From Lactonifactor sp. BIOML-A5 (lineage in GTDB: Bacteria > Bacillota > Clostridia > Lachnospirales > Lachnospiraceae): a stretch of DNA of 64,000 bases. The notes beneath the pieces were generated by a model. The model saw nothing but the letters and a program-made list of their open reading frames with translations. It did not search any database and had not been told where the DNA came from. The position numbers and the translations under genes were made by a program. Of this stretch, positions 32,947-42,784 are shown in pieces (the first letter of the stretch is position 1; each line of letters starts with the position of its first letter). The DNA lies in assembly GCF_009677585.1 (NCBI RefSeq), contig NZ_WKYV01000011.1, positions 1-64,000 on the forward strand. The letters are read 5' to 3'.

Positions 32947-33537
32947 TCACGAAAGAGTCCCCTTTGTTGACAGAACGTCTGTTATTCTCCCATCAAAAGA
33001 TACTGCCGCATCCAAGGCCTTTGCGAATGCCTTAAACAGGGCTTCTGCCATATGATGGTTATTCCCTCCTGTAAGAATCTTCATATGAAGGTTCATTCCC
33101 GCACTGTAAGAGATGGCATAGAAGAATTCACGAATCATCTCCGTCTCCATATCTCCCACCTTATCCCTTGTAAATTCCCCTTCAAAAGAGAAGTAGGGCC
33201 GTCCGCATAAATCTATAGCGCACAGTACCAGTGTCTCATCCATAGGAAGTATCATGCTTCCGTATCTGCGGATTCCCTTTTTATCCCCCACAGCCTGGGC
33301 AATAGCAGTGCCCAGCACGATTCCCGTATCCTCTATGGTATGGTGATCGTCTACCTCCAGATCCCCGTTTACCTTTAGGGTAAGGTTGAACAGCCCATGA
33401 CGGGTAAACCCTTCCATCATATGATTAAAAAATCCCACACCGGTATCAATAGAACTGCTTCCGCTGCCGTCCAGCTCCAGAGTCAGCTGAATCTGTGTTT
33501 CCTTGGTATCTCTGGTCACGGTTGCCTTTCTGCTCAT
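32947..33537 (-). CDS. hisB: Imidazoleglycerol-phosphate dehydratase
   Basis: A 196-residue protein of standard HisB length. Two metal-binding repeats are evident: FFNHMMEGFTRHG / DDHHTIEDTGIVLG and the later NNHHMAEALFKAFAKAL. It removes water from imidazole glycerol phosphate, using a di-manganese site. No phosphatase domain (unlike the enterobacterial fusion). Between hisD (18 bases) and hisIE. Confidence 0.95.
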   Translation of the reverse strand: MSRKATVTRDTKETQIQLTLELDGSGSSSIDTGVGFFNHMMEGFTRHGLFNLTLKVNGDLEVDDHHTIEDTGIVLGTAIAQAVGDKKGIRRYGSMILPMDETLVLCAIDLCGRPYFSFEGEFTRDKVGDMETEMIREFFYAISYSAGMNLHMKILTGGNNHHMAEALFKAFAKALDAAVSFDGRITDVLSTKGTLS

Positions 33538-33554
33538 AGCGTTCTCCTTTCCTT

Positions 33555-34853
33555 CTATCTGTCCTCATCAAAACGCACCCGGATAGAATTGGCATGAGCC
33601 GTGAGCTGTTCTGACTCGGCAAACTGTATAATATCTTTATGAATAGGCGCAAGAGCTTCCCTGGAATAATAAATCACACTAGATTTTTTCACAAAATCAT
33701 CCACCCCCAAGGGCGAGAAAAATTTTGCGGTTCCATTGGTGGGAAGGATGTGATTGGGACCTGCAAAATAGTCACCCAGAGGTTCGCTGCTGTATTCTCC
33801 CAGGAAAATTGCCCCCGCATTTTTTATTTTAGTCATCACATAGAATGGATCTCTGGTAACAATCTCCAGATGCTCGGAGGCAATGGCGTTGGCAGTCTCA
33901 ATTGCCTCCTTTAGGTCTTTTGCAATAAGGATATATCCAAAATTATCCAGAGATTTTTCAATGATTTCTCTTCTGGAAAGTACCCGCAGGAAATTATCGA
34001 TCTCATGATTTACTCTTTCTGCCAAATCCTCGCTGGTAGTAACCAGAATAGCGGATGCCAGTTCATCGTGTTCCGCCTGCGACAAAAGATCCGCCGCCAC
34101 ATATCTGGGATTGGCGGTTTCGTCAGCAAGTACCAGGATCTCACTGGGGCCAGCAATTGAGTCAATGCTCACATGTCCATACACTGCTCTTTTTGCCAGG
34201 GCCACATAAATATTGCCTGGACCTACAATCTTATCTACCCTGGGAATGCTGGCCGTTCCGTAAGCCAATGCCCCGATGGCCTGTGCGCCTCCAGCTTTAT
34301 AAACCTCATCTGCACCCGCCTCATTTGCGGCCACCAGCACCGCCGGATTTACCTTTCCTTGGCTGTTGGCCGGTGTGGTCATAATAATTCTCTCAACCCC
34401 GGCGACTTTGGCCGGCACTATATTCATCAGCACAGAAGAAGGATACACAGCTTTGCCGCCCGGCACATATACACCGACCTTCCCCATGGGAGTGACTTTT
34501 TGTCCCAGCATGGTGCCTTCCCCGCTGGTGTCAAACCAGCTGTTACGCTTTTGCTTCTCATGATACTTCTGAATATTGACAAGGGCCTTGCGAATCACCT
34601 CTGTAAGAGCAGGATCTGTCTCTTCATATGCCCGTGCAATTTCTTCCTCAGTCACCTGAATATTGGATGCATCTGCCGGAAACTTGTCAAATTGCCGGGT
34701 GTATTCAAAAACTGCCTCATCTCCTCTTTCCCTCACCTGGTTGAGGATCTCTGTTACCCGCGCCTCATAAGCACCGTAGTTGGCGGGGCTTCTTTGAAGC
34801 ATCGTTTCCAGTATATCTGAAATAGCCTCTTTCGTTAATTTTACTGTCCTCAT
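33555..34853 (-). CDS. hisD: Histidinol dehydrogenase
   Basis: A 432-residue enzyme oxidising L-histidinol twice to L-histidine with NAD+. Typical elements: GVYVPGGKAVYPSSVLMN, GGAQAIGALAYGT, VDKIVGPGNIYVA, AGPSEILVLAD, QAEHDELA (zinc Gln/His) and the C-terminal GPNHILPT. Length matches the family. Spacing of 12 bases to hisG. Confidence 0.96.
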   Translation of the reverse strand: MRTVKLTKEAISDILETMLQRSPANYGAYEARVTEILNQVRERGDEAVFEYTRQFDKFPADASNIQVTEEEIARAYEETDPALTEVIRKALVNIQKYHEKQKRNSWFDTSGEGTMLGQKVTPMGKVGVYVPGGKAVYPSSVLMNIVPAKVAGVERIIMTTPANSQGKVNPAVLVAANEAGADEVYKAGGAQAIGALAYGTASIPRVDKIVGPGNIYVALAKRAVYGHVSIDSIAGPSEILVLADETANPRYVAADLLSQAEHDELASAILVTTSEDLAERVNHEIDNFLRVLSRREIIEKSLDNFGYILIAKDLKEAIETANAIASEHLEIVTRDPFYVMTKIKNAGAIFLGEYSSEPLGDYFAGPNHILPTNGTAKFFSPLGVDDFVKKSSVIYYSREALAPIHKDIIQFAESEQLTAHANSIRVRFDEDR

Positions 34854-34865
34854 GTTATCTCCTCA

Positions 34866-35501
34866 CTACAGCACAGACTTTAGATCTGTAATTATTTTAC
34901 TGATTCTGTCATTTTCCATCTTCATACTGACCTGGTTTACTACCATTCGCGCAGAGAGGGGGCATACCTCTTCCAAAACCTCCAGCCCGTTCTCTCTCAG
35001 GGTAGAACCGGTCTCAACAATATCCACAATCACTTCTGACAATCCCACAATAGGAGCCAGCTCAATAGAACCGTTCAGTTTTATAATTTCCACTGTCTGA
35101 TGCTTCTTGTTATAAAAATAATCTTTGGCAATATTGGGATATTTGGTAGCTACCCGGATCAGCTGGCTGTGATGTAAAAGCTCCCTGGCTGACTGGGGCC
35201 CGCATACGCACATCCGGCATTTGCCGAATCCCAGATCCAGGACTTCGTAGAGCTTTCTTCCCTCTTCCAGTATCGTATCTTTCCCCACAATGCCGATATC
35301 TGCCGCCCCATACTCTACATAAGTAGGTACATCCGGACCTTTGGACAGAAAAAACTTTAATTTTAATTCTTCATTAACAAAAATAAGCTTTCTGGAGTCC
35401 TTGTCCTTCATCTCTTCACAGGTGATTCCTATTTTTTCAAATAACTCCAGGGTTGTCTTGGCAAGACGCCCCTTACCTAGGGCAAAGGTCAAATATCTCA
35501 T
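34866..35501 (-). CDS. hisG: ATP phosphoribosyltransferase catalytic subunit, short form
   Basis: A 211-residue short HisG ([19 protein letters not shown] start, [15 protein letters not shown], and the PRPP loop [16 protein letters not shown]). Short forms lack the regulatory ACT-like domain and require HisZ, encoded immediately upstream with a 29-base overlap. First committed step of histidine synthesis. I start it at 35501; the frame runs open to 35603 but that is inside hisZ and lacks a ribosome site. Confidence 0.93.
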   Translation of the reverse strand: MRYLTFALGKGRLAKTTLELFEKIGITCEEMKDKDSRKLIFVNEELKLKFFLSKGPDVPTYVEYGAADIGIVGKDTILEEGRKLYEVLDLGFGKCRMCVCGPQSARELLHHSQLIRVATKYPNIAKDYFYNKKHQTVEIIKLNGSIELAPIVGLSEVIVDIVETGSTLRENGLEVLEEVCPLSARMVVNQVSMKMENDRISKIITDLKSVL

Positions 35502-36651
35502 TATACTTTCCTCTCTTCTCATAATCCTCTTTGGTTCGGCCCGGATCTCTTTGCAGAAGTTCTGCCTCCCCTCCTTTTTTTCTCCAGGAGGCAGCCATGG
35601 CAATTGCCTCTTTCTGCTGCTCTTTAGTATATAAAATCAGAATCCTTTTGGTCTGCACAGGTATCTGTATTCCCTGACGGGATAGTGCGTTCATAAGATT
35701 TTCCATGACAATGGTAAATCCAATGGCAGCTGCCGGCTTTCCGAAATGCCCAAGCAGGTGATTGTACCTTCCCCCTTTGATTATGGCATCCCCCGTCCCA
35801 TATGTATATGCCTGAAAGATAATCCCTGTATAATACTGATATTTGCTCAGCATGGATAAGTCAAAGGATATATACTTCTCGCATCCGTAACAGGCGAGGA
35901 CCTCGTAAATCTCTTCCAGCCGTTCCAGCGCTTTCACTGCCTGTGTATTCCTTGTAAGCGTCTTAGCTTCTGTGAGCATTTCCACTCCCCCGTAAAGCTT
36001 AGGAAGCATAAGAAATGCCTTTTCAAGTTCAGAATTCAGGTTCAGATTAGAGATCAGTTCCTCCACTCCAAAATAATTTTTATTGGAAATCTGCTGGCGC
36101 AGCTGTTCTTCCATCTCCTCATCCATACCTGCATCTTCTAACAGAGATTTAAAAAAATCCACCTGACCGATGCTGATCTGAAATTCCCTCAGTCCCGCGG
36201 TTAAAAGCAGCTCAACCATAAGCGCCAGAATCTCCCCGTCACTCTGTGCAGAACCATCGCCCACAAACTCCACCCCCATTTGGGTAGACTCTTTTAACCG
36301 GCCCTGATAGCTGGAGTTATTGATAAAAGTATTCCCCTTATAGCACAGACGGAGGGGAAATTCTTCCGGCGTGAAGTACATAGATACCGCCCGGGCAATG
36401 GACGGCGTAAAGTCCGGACGCAGGACCAGGGTATTTCCCTCCCGGTCAAAAAATTTATACAAATCTTTGGAGGGTATAGTTCCCACCTCACGGCTGAAAA
36501 CATCAAAGTATTCAAAGGTCGGTGTTTCTATGTCCTGATACCCATAGCTTCTGAGCACTGTATGTAAACGTTCTTCCAGAACCAGCTTTTGTTCGCATTC
36601 CCCATTATATACATCTCTTACCCCTTCCGGCGTATGAAACATTCTCTCCAT
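35473..36651 (-). CDS. hisZ: ATP phosphoribosyltransferase regulatory subunit
   Basis: A 392-residue HisRS-like paralogue. Class II aminoacyl-tRNA synthetase motifs are seen ([27 protein letters not shown] as motif 2, TGIIFQAYT and [20 protein letters not shown] as motif 3). The anticodon-binding domain is shortened. With short HisG it forms the hetero-octamer giving histidine feedback. First gene of the operon. Confidence 0.92.
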   Translation of the reverse strand: MERMFHTPEGVRDVYNGECEQKLVLEERLHTVLRSYGYQDIETPTFEYFDVFSREVGTIPSKDLYKFFDREGNTLVLRPDFTPSIARAVSMYFTPEEFPLRLCYKGNTFINNSSYQGRLKESTQMGVEFVGDGSAQSDGEILALMVELLLTAGLREFQISIGQVDFFKSLLEDAGMDEEMEEQLRQQISNKNYFGVEELISNLNLNSELEKAFLMLPKLYGGVEMLTEAKTLTRNTQAVKALERLEEIYEVLACYGCEKYISFDLSMLSKYQYYTGIIFQAYTYGTGDAIIKGGRYNHLLGHFGKPAAAIGFTIVMENLMNALSRQGIQIPVQTKRILILYTKEQQKEAIAMAASWRKKGGEAELLQRDPGRTKEDYEKRGKYNEIFDLCPR

Positions 36652-36711
36652 ATTATTCTCCTTTGCTTTATCGCGTTAAACTGCTAATTCAATACCATAT
36701 TAGCAAATAAA

Positions 36712-36740
36712 ATTATAAAGAAACTTTATCCGTTTGTCAA
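36712..36740 (-). promoter_or_regulatory. Perfect sigma-A promoter of the his operon
   Basis: On the minus strand TTGACA (36740-36735), a 17-base spacer and TATAAT (36717-36712). The leader to hisZ is only about 55 bases and shows no T-box, His leader peptide or hairpin, so transcription may be constitutive or repressor-controlled. Confidence 0.8.
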
Positions 36741-36764
36741 TCCTGTATTTTAACCGTCCTGCCA

Positions 36765-37298
36765 TTACTCTCTGGACAGAAGATCTTTTTGCAGCCCTTC
36801 CAGAAACGGCACCAAAAAGCCGTGCCCGCTGGTAAAAAAATATTCCGGATTGAGCTCTTCCAGGGTAAAATGCTTACGCCCCCCACTTTGTCCCCGCTCC
36901 CAGAATCTCAGCATGTCTTCATAGCGTAGATAGTAAAATTCGTTTCTCCTGGTAAAAAAAAGAATAAGGAAGGCAATGCCTCCCTGTCCCTCAAACTCAC
37001 CCATAAAATCCACCTGATGCTGGTGGATATTCTGCAGAGGAAATTGATTGGAATGGCATTCCTTTGCATCAAAGCATACCGGAATGCCCTGCACTGCACC
37101 AATATAATCCACTGTACTTTTCTTCTCAAAATAGGCCAGTGTAATATGGCGGCTTTCCTTATCAATTTTCACAGGAGTGATAGGCGTGGGGATTTTCTGG
37201 ATCACTGCCAGCTTCTTTTCCCGGTATTGTTCACAGGTCCGGTTAATAAACTCTTCCAGGGTGGAACCCCGAAGCCCTCTGGAATTCCAAGTACTCAT
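36765..37298 (-). CDS. recU: Holliday junction resolvase RecU
   Basis: A 177-residue nuclease (RGLRGSTLEEFINRTCEQY start; catalytic acidic/Lys pattern YFEKKSTVDYIGAVQGIPVCFDAKE). It cleaves four-way junctions in Firmicutes recombination and chromosome segregation. C-terminus (GFLVPFLEGLQKDLL) is typical. Stands 18 bases after lepB; its stop is followed by the his promoter region. Confidence 0.9.
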   Translation of the reverse strand: MSTWNSRGLRGSTLEEFINRTCEQYREKKLAVIQKIPTPITPVKIDKESRHITLAYFEKKSTVDYIGAVQGIPVCFDAKECHSNQFPLQNIHQHQVDFMGEFEGQGGIAFLILFFTRRNEFYYLRYEDMLRFWERGQSGGRKHFTLEELNPEYFFTSGHGFLVPFLEGLQKDLLSRE

Positions 37299-37316
37299 AG
37301 CAATCTGCTCCTGTAT

Positions 37317-37856
37317 CTATTTAATCCGTTTAATCGAGGGGAAATAGCGGATTACCGCTTTCCCAAGTATCTTATCTTTCTTTACATAGGTGTTTGTCCA
37401 GAATCTGGAGTCCTTGGAATAATTCCTGTTATCCCCCAGCATAAAATAAGATCCTTCCGGAACCTCATAAGGCCCGTAGCTTCCGGCCGGAGTCTCCGGC
37501 GTAAAGCTGTCGTCCAGCGGGGTATCTGAGTCATTGATATACACCTTTCCGTCTATGATCGTAACCGTTTCCCCCGGAAGTCCGATAATCCTCTTGATAA
37601 AAAGCTGGCTTTCATTGTCCGGATATTTAAAAATCACTACGTCATAGCGCTCCGGATCCTCAAAAAGATATGCCAGACGGTTGCCAAAGATCCTGTCACC
37701 TGTCATGATTGTCTTCTCCATGGACTCTGAGGGTATCTTTGCATTAATCAGCAAAAAATTATTGATAACAAAGACAACCGCTACCACGAAGATAATCATT
37801 TTAATATATTCCCATAATTCCCTGCCGATGGATGGCCCCGTATTTTTTTTACTCAT
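37317..37856 (-). CDS. lepB: Type I signal peptidase
   Basis: A 179-residue membrane enzyme with one N-terminal helix (about 15-37, IIFVVAVVFVINNFLLI), the catalytic Ser in AKIPSESMEKT, box C YDVVIFKYPD and the Lys in LFIKRIIGLPGE, plus box E GDNRNYSKDSR. Removes signal peptides from exported proteins. Overlaps the RluA gene by 4 bases. Confidence 0.93.
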   Translation of the reverse strand: MSKKNTGPSIGRELWEYIKMIIFVVAVVFVINNFLLINAKIPSESMEKTIMTGDRIFGNRLAYLFEDPERYDVVIFKYPDNESQLFIKRIIGLPGETVTIIDGKVYINDSDTPLDDSFTPETPAGSYGPYEVPEGSYFMLGDNRNYSKDSRFWTNTYVKKDKILGKAVIRYFPSIKRIK

Positions 37857-38833
37857 TCATGTATACTCTCCTCTATGTGTTCTCCCTCCAGAACTTTTTT
37901 CATATCTGAAGGTATTGGCGCCGTCAGCACCTTGTGGGATAGATAGTTCAGTTCTCCCTTCATCTCAGGCATTGTAAGCCGATATGCGTGAAGCAGCTGG
38001 GACTTCACACCGTAGCTGTCACGGAACAGCTGGTTGCTCTTTTTGCTGCCGTACTTTCCATCGCCAATGACAGGATGTCCGATACTGGCCAGATGACTTC
38101 GTATCTGATGGGAACGGCCCGTGATCAAATGTATGTTCAAAAGAGTTACCCTCTGATTGCCGGCTAAGGGACGGTACTCTGTTTCTATAGGAACACTTCC
38201 CTCAAACGGCTCATTTTCTACTACTACTTTATTACATTTCTCATCTTTATGCAAATATCCTTTCAGATATGCCCCGGAGGGAACCACGCCCTCCACCAAA
38301 GCCAGATATTCCTTTCTGAGGGAACGCAGCTTAAAGGCCTCATTCATCTCCTGAAGGCCTGCCAGGGTTTTTCCCGCGATTACAATACCGCTGGTATTTC
38401 GATCAAGACGGTTGCATATTCCGGGATGAAAGCATCTGAAATCTTCCTCTTTCATCTGTCCGCTCTCCAGCAGATAACCGGTCAGGTACTCCACCAGTGA
38501 GACATCGCTGCCTGCTGCTTTCTGGGATAACATTCCTGAGGGCTTATTGACTGCAGCTATATGTTTATCCTCATACAGGATGGATAGTTTCCCATGGCTC
38601 CTTTCCACTTTTACCTGTGAAAACTTGTCTATGGTCTCATCTGAGAGAAAGAGGCGTACGATATCCTGCTCCTTCAGCTTTTCGCTTCCGGTGGCCTTCT
38701 TTCCATTCAGTGTTATATTCTTTTTTCTAAGCATTTTGTAGAGAAAACTTTTAGGCGCCTCGTTGAGGTATTTGGACAGATATTTATCAAATCGCTGTCC
38801 GGCCTGGTTTTCCCCTATCACGATCTCTTTCAT
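37853..38833 (-). CDS. RluA-family 23S/large pseudouridine synthase
   Basis: A 326-residue protein with an N-terminal S4 domain (FDKYLSKYLNEAPKSFLYKMLRKKNITLNGKK) and an RluA catalytic domain: RLDRNTSG contains the nucleophilic Asp; later LITGRSHQIRSHLASIGHPVIGDGKYG. Converts uridine to pseudouridine in rRNA. Exact site (RluC/RluD type) cannot be decided. Coupled to lepB. Confidence 0.9.
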   Translation of the reverse strand: MKEIVIGENQAGQRFDKYLSKYLNEAPKSFLYKMLRKKNITLNGKKATGSEKLKEQDIVRLFLSDETIDKFSQVKVERSHGKLSILYEDKHIAAVNKPSGMLSQKAAGSDVSLVEYLTGYLLESGQMKEEDFRCFHPGICNRLDRNTSGIVIAGKTLAGLQEMNEAFKLRSLRKEYLALVEGVVPSGAYLKGYLHKDEKCNKVVVENEPFEGSVPIETEYRPLAGNQRVTLLNIHLITGRSHQIRSHLASIGHPVIGDGKYGSKKSNQLFRDSYGVKSQLLHAYRLTMPEMKGELNYLSHKVLTAPIPSDMKKVLEGEHIEESIHE

Positions 38834-38841
38834 GGGTGCAC

Positions 38842-39444
38842 CTACAGGGAAATTGCATAGATAGTATGCAGAATCAGTTCGTTTCTGGTAAGCTCCGGAT
38901 AATTTTCATCGGGAGTAAACCGGATGTCCTTCTCAATACTCTCTCTGTGCTCATTGAGACTGTCCAACCGTTCCAGATAACCTTTCAGTTCCCGGAACAC
39001 TTTCACGGATACGGAAAAGCCATTTTGTTTCAGGATTTTCTGTATATGCTTTTCCGCAAAAGGTCCGTCGGTCTTATCCCTGCTGCTGTAAGCCGCCACG
39101 GTATTCCCGCAGACCACAACAGCATCCAGAAAGCTTTGTTTCTCGTAGGCAGTCACCACCAGCTCATACCCGCATGTAAGCTCTCCTTTATGTGCCTCAA
39201 TGGCCTCATACTCTTCTTTTTTCATAGGTTTCTGCATGTACATCATAATACTGCTCACCGCCATTTTACAGGCAGGCAGGCATCCCAGGACTGCAATGAC
39301 TGTAAAAATCGTATTCCTGCTGCCTTTGAGAACCAGCCCTGTAAAAAAAACTAACAGAGGGGCGGCAAATAATGCCAGGGTAATCCAGGTTCTTTTTATT
39401 TTCTGGGCACGGATATAGCCGTAGCTGCCTTTGGTTGCTTTCAT
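38842..39444 (-). CDS. Conserved membrane protein of unknown function
   Basis: A 200-residue protein with two hydrophobic helices near the N-terminus (about 19-40 and 48-70), the rest a soluble, charged domain (KKEEYEAIEAHKGELTCGYELVVTAYEKQSFLDAVVVCGNTVAAYSS). I recognise no motif. It lies 8 bases before the RluA gene. Confidence 0.7.
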   Translation of the reverse strand: MKATKGSYGYIRAQKIKRTWITLALFAAPLLVFFTGLVLKGSRNTIFTVIAVLGCLPACKMAVSSIMMYMQKPMKKEEYEAIEAHKGELTCGYELVVTAYEKQSFLDAVVVCGNTVAAYSSRDKTDGPFAEKHIQKILKQNGFSVSVKVFRELKGYLERLDSLNEHRESIEKDIRFTPDENYPELTRNELILHTIYAISL

Positions 39445-39466
39445 GTAAATATTGTCCTTCTTTCTC

Positions 39467-40228
39467 TTATAGTATCAGATTCATAACAGCAAGCAGCACC
39501 CGGTGAGGAATGATCCTGCACAGCACATACACAGCATTCATGGGTACACCATAGACAGACAATTCCTTTCCGCCCGCCGCGTCCAGGATTGCCTTGTGTA
39601 CTACCTGATCCGCCTTTGCCATACATGCCTTCTTCGCAAAGGAAATGCTTCCCCCTGCTTTCTGGAAAAACTCAGTGTCCACAGGACCCGGACACACAGT
39701 TGTCACTGTAATCCCTTCCTGTTTTACCTCTCTTCGGAGTGCGCGGGAGAGACTGAGCACATAAGACTTTGTAGCCGCATAGACTGCCAGTCCCGGCTGA
39801 GGTACAAAGGCTGCCGCCGAAGCTATCTGTATCACATGACTTCGCTTTCCGCAGTAAGGAAGGCACAAAGTTGTCATCTTTGTAAGTGCGGTACAGTTCA
39901 GGGTAATCATGCCCTGAATGGTATTCGTGGTACATTCGCTTACCTTGCCAATTTTACCAAATCCTGCGGCATTTACCAAGACCTTAACGTGAGGTTTTTC
40001 TGTTTTTAACAATTTCTGTATGGTAAAAAAGCTGCTGTCTTTTCTGAGATCCAGAGGAAGAATCCGAAGCTTTGCATCTATCCGCTTCTGAAGCTGTTTC
40101 AGATTCTCTTCTCTTCTGGCAATGACCCATATCTCATCCAGCCATGGATAGCAGTAAGAGAGCTGGCGGACAAATTCCTTTCCGATCCCTGAAGAAGCAC
40201 CTGTTACAATTGCTATTTGCATATTCAT
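39467..40228 (-). CDS. Short-chain dehydrogenase/reductase
   Basis: A 253-residue classical SDR: Rossmann TGASSGIGKEF (TGxxxGxG), NAAGFG (NAG), Ser in IQIASAAAFVPQPGLAVYAATKSY with YxxxK, and VCPGPVDTEF. The C-terminus adds a hydrophobic helix (NAVYVLCRIIPHRVLLAVMNLIL). Substrate unknown. Overlaps YgiQ by 4 bases. Confidence 0.9.
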   Translation of the reverse strand: MNMQIAIVTGASSGIGKEFVRQLSYCYPWLDEIWVIARREENLKQLQKRIDAKLRILPLDLRKDSSFFTIQKLLKTEKPHVKVLVNAAGFGKIGKVSECTTNTIQGMITLNCTALTKMTTLCLPYCGKRSHVIQIASAAAFVPQPGLAVYAATKSYVLSLSRALRREVKQEGITVTTVCPGPVDTEFFQKAGGSISFAKKACMAKADQVVHKAILDAAGGKELSVYGVPMNAVYVLCRIIPHRVLLAVMNLIL

Positions 40229-42096
40229 CTTCCCTTCTTTTTGTGGACATTACGAATGGTTTTCTTTCTGCTTTTCTTCTGCATACCAGGTGAGACCTGT
40301 TCTCCTTTTCGGGGCTTTATAAGACATTTGGGACCAAATCCAATGAGATCTTTGCGTCCGGCCAGTTCCAAAGCCTTTCTCACCAGTTCATAATTCTTTG
40401 GATCCCTGTATTGAATCAGAGCCCTCTGCATCTCCTTCTCCTGGGGATCCCGGGGAACATAAATCTTCTTCATCGTCCTGGGATCCAGTCCTGTGTAATA
40501 CATACAGGTAGAGAGCGTTGCCGGTGTGGGATAAAAGTCCTGTACCTGCTCAGGCATAAAGCCCATGTCCCTTACATACTCTGCCAGCTTAACCGCATCC
40601 TTCATGGTACAGCCGGGATGCGAAGACATAAAGTAAGGGACCGCATACTGCTTTTTCCCTGCTTTGTGGTTTGCCGCCTGAAATTGCTTCAGAAAGGTGA
40701 GATATACCTCATGCCCTGGTTTTCCCATGGCATCCAGCACAGGCTTGGACACATGTTCCGGAGCTACCCTGAGCTGTCCGCTTACATGGTACATGGCCAA
40801 TTCCTCCAGAAAGCGGGGATCCTTGTCCGCCGTCACATAGTCAAAACGAATTCCGGATCGTATAAAAACCTTTTTTATTCCCGGCAGCTCTCTGAGTTTT
40901 CGCAGCAGCTGAAGGTAATCTTCATGGTCCGCCTTCAAATTGCCGCAGGGCTTTGGAAACAGACACTGGCGGTTGGTGCATACCCCTTTGCTTAACTGCT
41001 TTTTGCAGGATGGTTGCCGGAAGTCTGCAGTGGGTCCTCCCACGTCGTGAATATATCCTTTGAACTCCGGATCCTCCCGGCAATTTTCTGCCTCTCTGAG
41101 AATAGACTCATGGCTTCTCACCTGAACCTGCCTTCCCTGATGGAACGTAAGTGCACAGAAGCTGCAGCCCCCGAAGCATCCCCGGTTGCTGGTCAGACTG
41201 AACTTAATCTCCTCTATGGCAGGTATCTTACCCATTTTTTCATACAAGGGATGATAGGTTCTCATATACGGCAAATCATAAATATCATCCATCTCCTGCA
41301 TGGTGAGGGGAGCCGCCGGGGGATTCTGTACGATACATCCCTTGGTGCCATAGCTCTCTATCAGAGTTTTCCCGGTAACTGCATCTGTATTCTCATACTG
41401 CAGAGCTACACTTCTGGCATAGGCCTCCTTGCTGCTGCAGATTTCCTGGTAATCCGGCAGACGGACTCCCTGATAGATATGCTCAGTCTCTTTTGTCCGG
41501 TATACGGTTCCCGGGATAAATGTAATCTCCTCCACAGGAATTCCTGCAGCCAGCGCTTCCGCAATGGCCAAAATAGAGTGTTCTCCCATCCCATAGGAAA
41601 TCAAATCTCCGCCGCTGTCCATAAGCACGGAAGCCCTCACCTGGTCAGACCAGTAATCGTAGTGGGCCATTCTCCGGAGGGAGGCTTCCATCCCCCCAAG
41701 AATGATGGGCGTTTTTTTATACGTCTGGCGTATAAGATTACTATAGACCACCGCCGCCCGGTCCGGACGCAGGCCGGATAAGCCACCGGGAGAATACGCA
41801 TCTGTATGCCGTCTTTTTTTTCCTACTGTATAGTGATTCACCATGGAATCCATATTTCCCGCAGATACAAGAAATCCCAGCCGTGGTTCACCGAATTCCC
41901 GCACGCTTTCTTTCCGCTTCCAGTCCGGCTGGGGAAGCATGCAGACAGAATATCCCCTGGATTCCAGGAGTCGGCTGATGATAGCCGGGCCGAAGGATGG
42001 ATGATCCACGTAGGCATCTCCAATCACATAGACGAAATCCGGCTGTTCTATGCCTCTTTCCAGCATTTCCTGTTTTGTAATGGGCAAAAAATTCAT
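40225..42096 (-). CDS. YgiQ-family radical SAM protein
   Basis: A 623-residue protein of the UPF0313/YgiQ family. A long N-terminal domain (VYVIGDAYVDHPSFG, GGMEASLRR, QEMDDIYDLPY) precedes the radical SAM cluster in RGCFGGCSFCALTFHQGR (CxxxCxxC), with a further Cys-rich segment CTNRQCLFPKPC. The basic tail (RKKTIRNVHKKKGR) may bind RNA. Its biochemical reaction is not known. First coding gene of a unit with the SDR. Confidence 0.9.
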   Translation of the reverse strand: MNFLPITKQEMLERGIEQPDFVYVIGDAYVDHPSFGPAIISRLLESRGYSVCMLPQPDWKRKESVREFGEPRLGFLVSAGNMDSMVNHYTVGKKRRHTDAYSPGGLSGLRPDRAAVVYSNLIRQTYKKTPIILGGMEASLRRMAHYDYWSDQVRASVLMDSGGDLISYGMGEHSILAIAEALAAGIPVEEITFIPGTVYRTKETEHIYQGVRLPDYQEICSSKEAYARSVALQYENTDAVTGKTLIESYGTKGCIVQNPPAAPLTMQEMDDIYDLPYMRTYHPLYEKMGKIPAIEEIKFSLTSNRGCFGGCSFCALTFHQGRQVQVRSHESILREAENCREDPEFKGYIHDVGGPTADFRQPSCKKQLSKGVCTNRQCLFPKPCGNLKADHEDYLQLLRKLRELPGIKKVFIRSGIRFDYVTADKDPRFLEELAMYHVSGQLRVAPEHVSKPVLDAMGKPGHEVYLTFLKQFQAANHKAGKKQYAVPYFMSSHPGCTMKDAVKLAEYVRDMGFMPEQVQDFYPTPATLSTCMYYTGLDPRTMKKIYVPRDPQEKEMQRALIQYRDPKNYELVRKALELAGRKDLIGFGPKCLIKPRKGEQVSPGMQKKSRKKTIRNVHKKKGR

Positions 42097-42118
42097 CCTG
42101 TTGTCCTCTTGTCTCTCC

Positions 42119-42784
42119 TTATACTTCTTCGTATGTCCCGTTAATCACATCATAATATGATGTGATATAATAGTCAGCCAGCCGCCGCTTCTCTTCTTCC
42201 TGATCCCTGCTGAAAGCATCCTCCACCGCGCAGGTACTCATACCTGCATTCTTTCCGGCAAGTATGCCCATAGGAATATCTTCAAAGACCATACATTCTT
42301 CCGGCTCAACCTGCAGATCCTCCGCCACCTTCAGATAGATATCAGGGGCAGGCTTCCCGTGAGGGACATCACAGCATGTACGAATCTTATGAAAGCATCC
42401 GTCAATGCCGTGGGTTTGGAGCACTGCCTCTACCAGTTCTATGCTGTTGCTGGAACAGATTCCTGTCTTTATCCCTTTTTCTTTCAGTACCTTTAAAAAC
42501 TCAGGAACCCCCGCCTTCAGAGGAACCTCCCAGAGATACTTGTCTCTGGCCATTGAAAGCCAAATTTCTTTAATTTCGCCGATACTCTCCGGTATATCAA
42601 AGGTCTCTTTAAAATACACCGCCGTCTCCGTAAAGCTCATGCCTTCTATGTCCCTCTGGAGACCGGGCGGAAGTTCTTTCCCCAGCCTTCCCAGATACAA
42701 GACATCTATCTCCTTCCACATCCACATGGAATCCACTAACGTTCCGTCTAAATCAAATAATACTGCTTTTTTTCCCTGTAGCAT
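42119..42784 (-). CDS. HAD-superfamily phosphatase/phosphoglucomutase-like hydrolase
   Basis: A 221-residue HAD enzyme: motif I LFDLDGTLVDSMWMW, motif II CSSNS, Lys in GKPAPDIYL and motif IV EDIPMGILAGKNAGM. The cap is alpha-helical, as in beta-phosphoglucomutase-like phosphatases. Overlaps the RsuA-type gene by 32 bases. Confidence 0.9.
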   Translation of the reverse strand: MLQGKKAVLFDLDGTLVDSMWMWKEIDVLYLGRLGKELPPGLQRDIEGMSFTETAVYFKETFDIPESIGEIKEIWLSMARDKYLWEVPLKAGVPEFLKVLKEKGIKTGICSSNSIELVEAVLQTHGIDGCFHKIRTCCDVPHGKPAPDIYLKVAEDLQVEPEECMVFEDIPMGILAGKNAGMSTCAVEDAFSRDQEEEKRRLADYYITSYYDVINGTYEEV

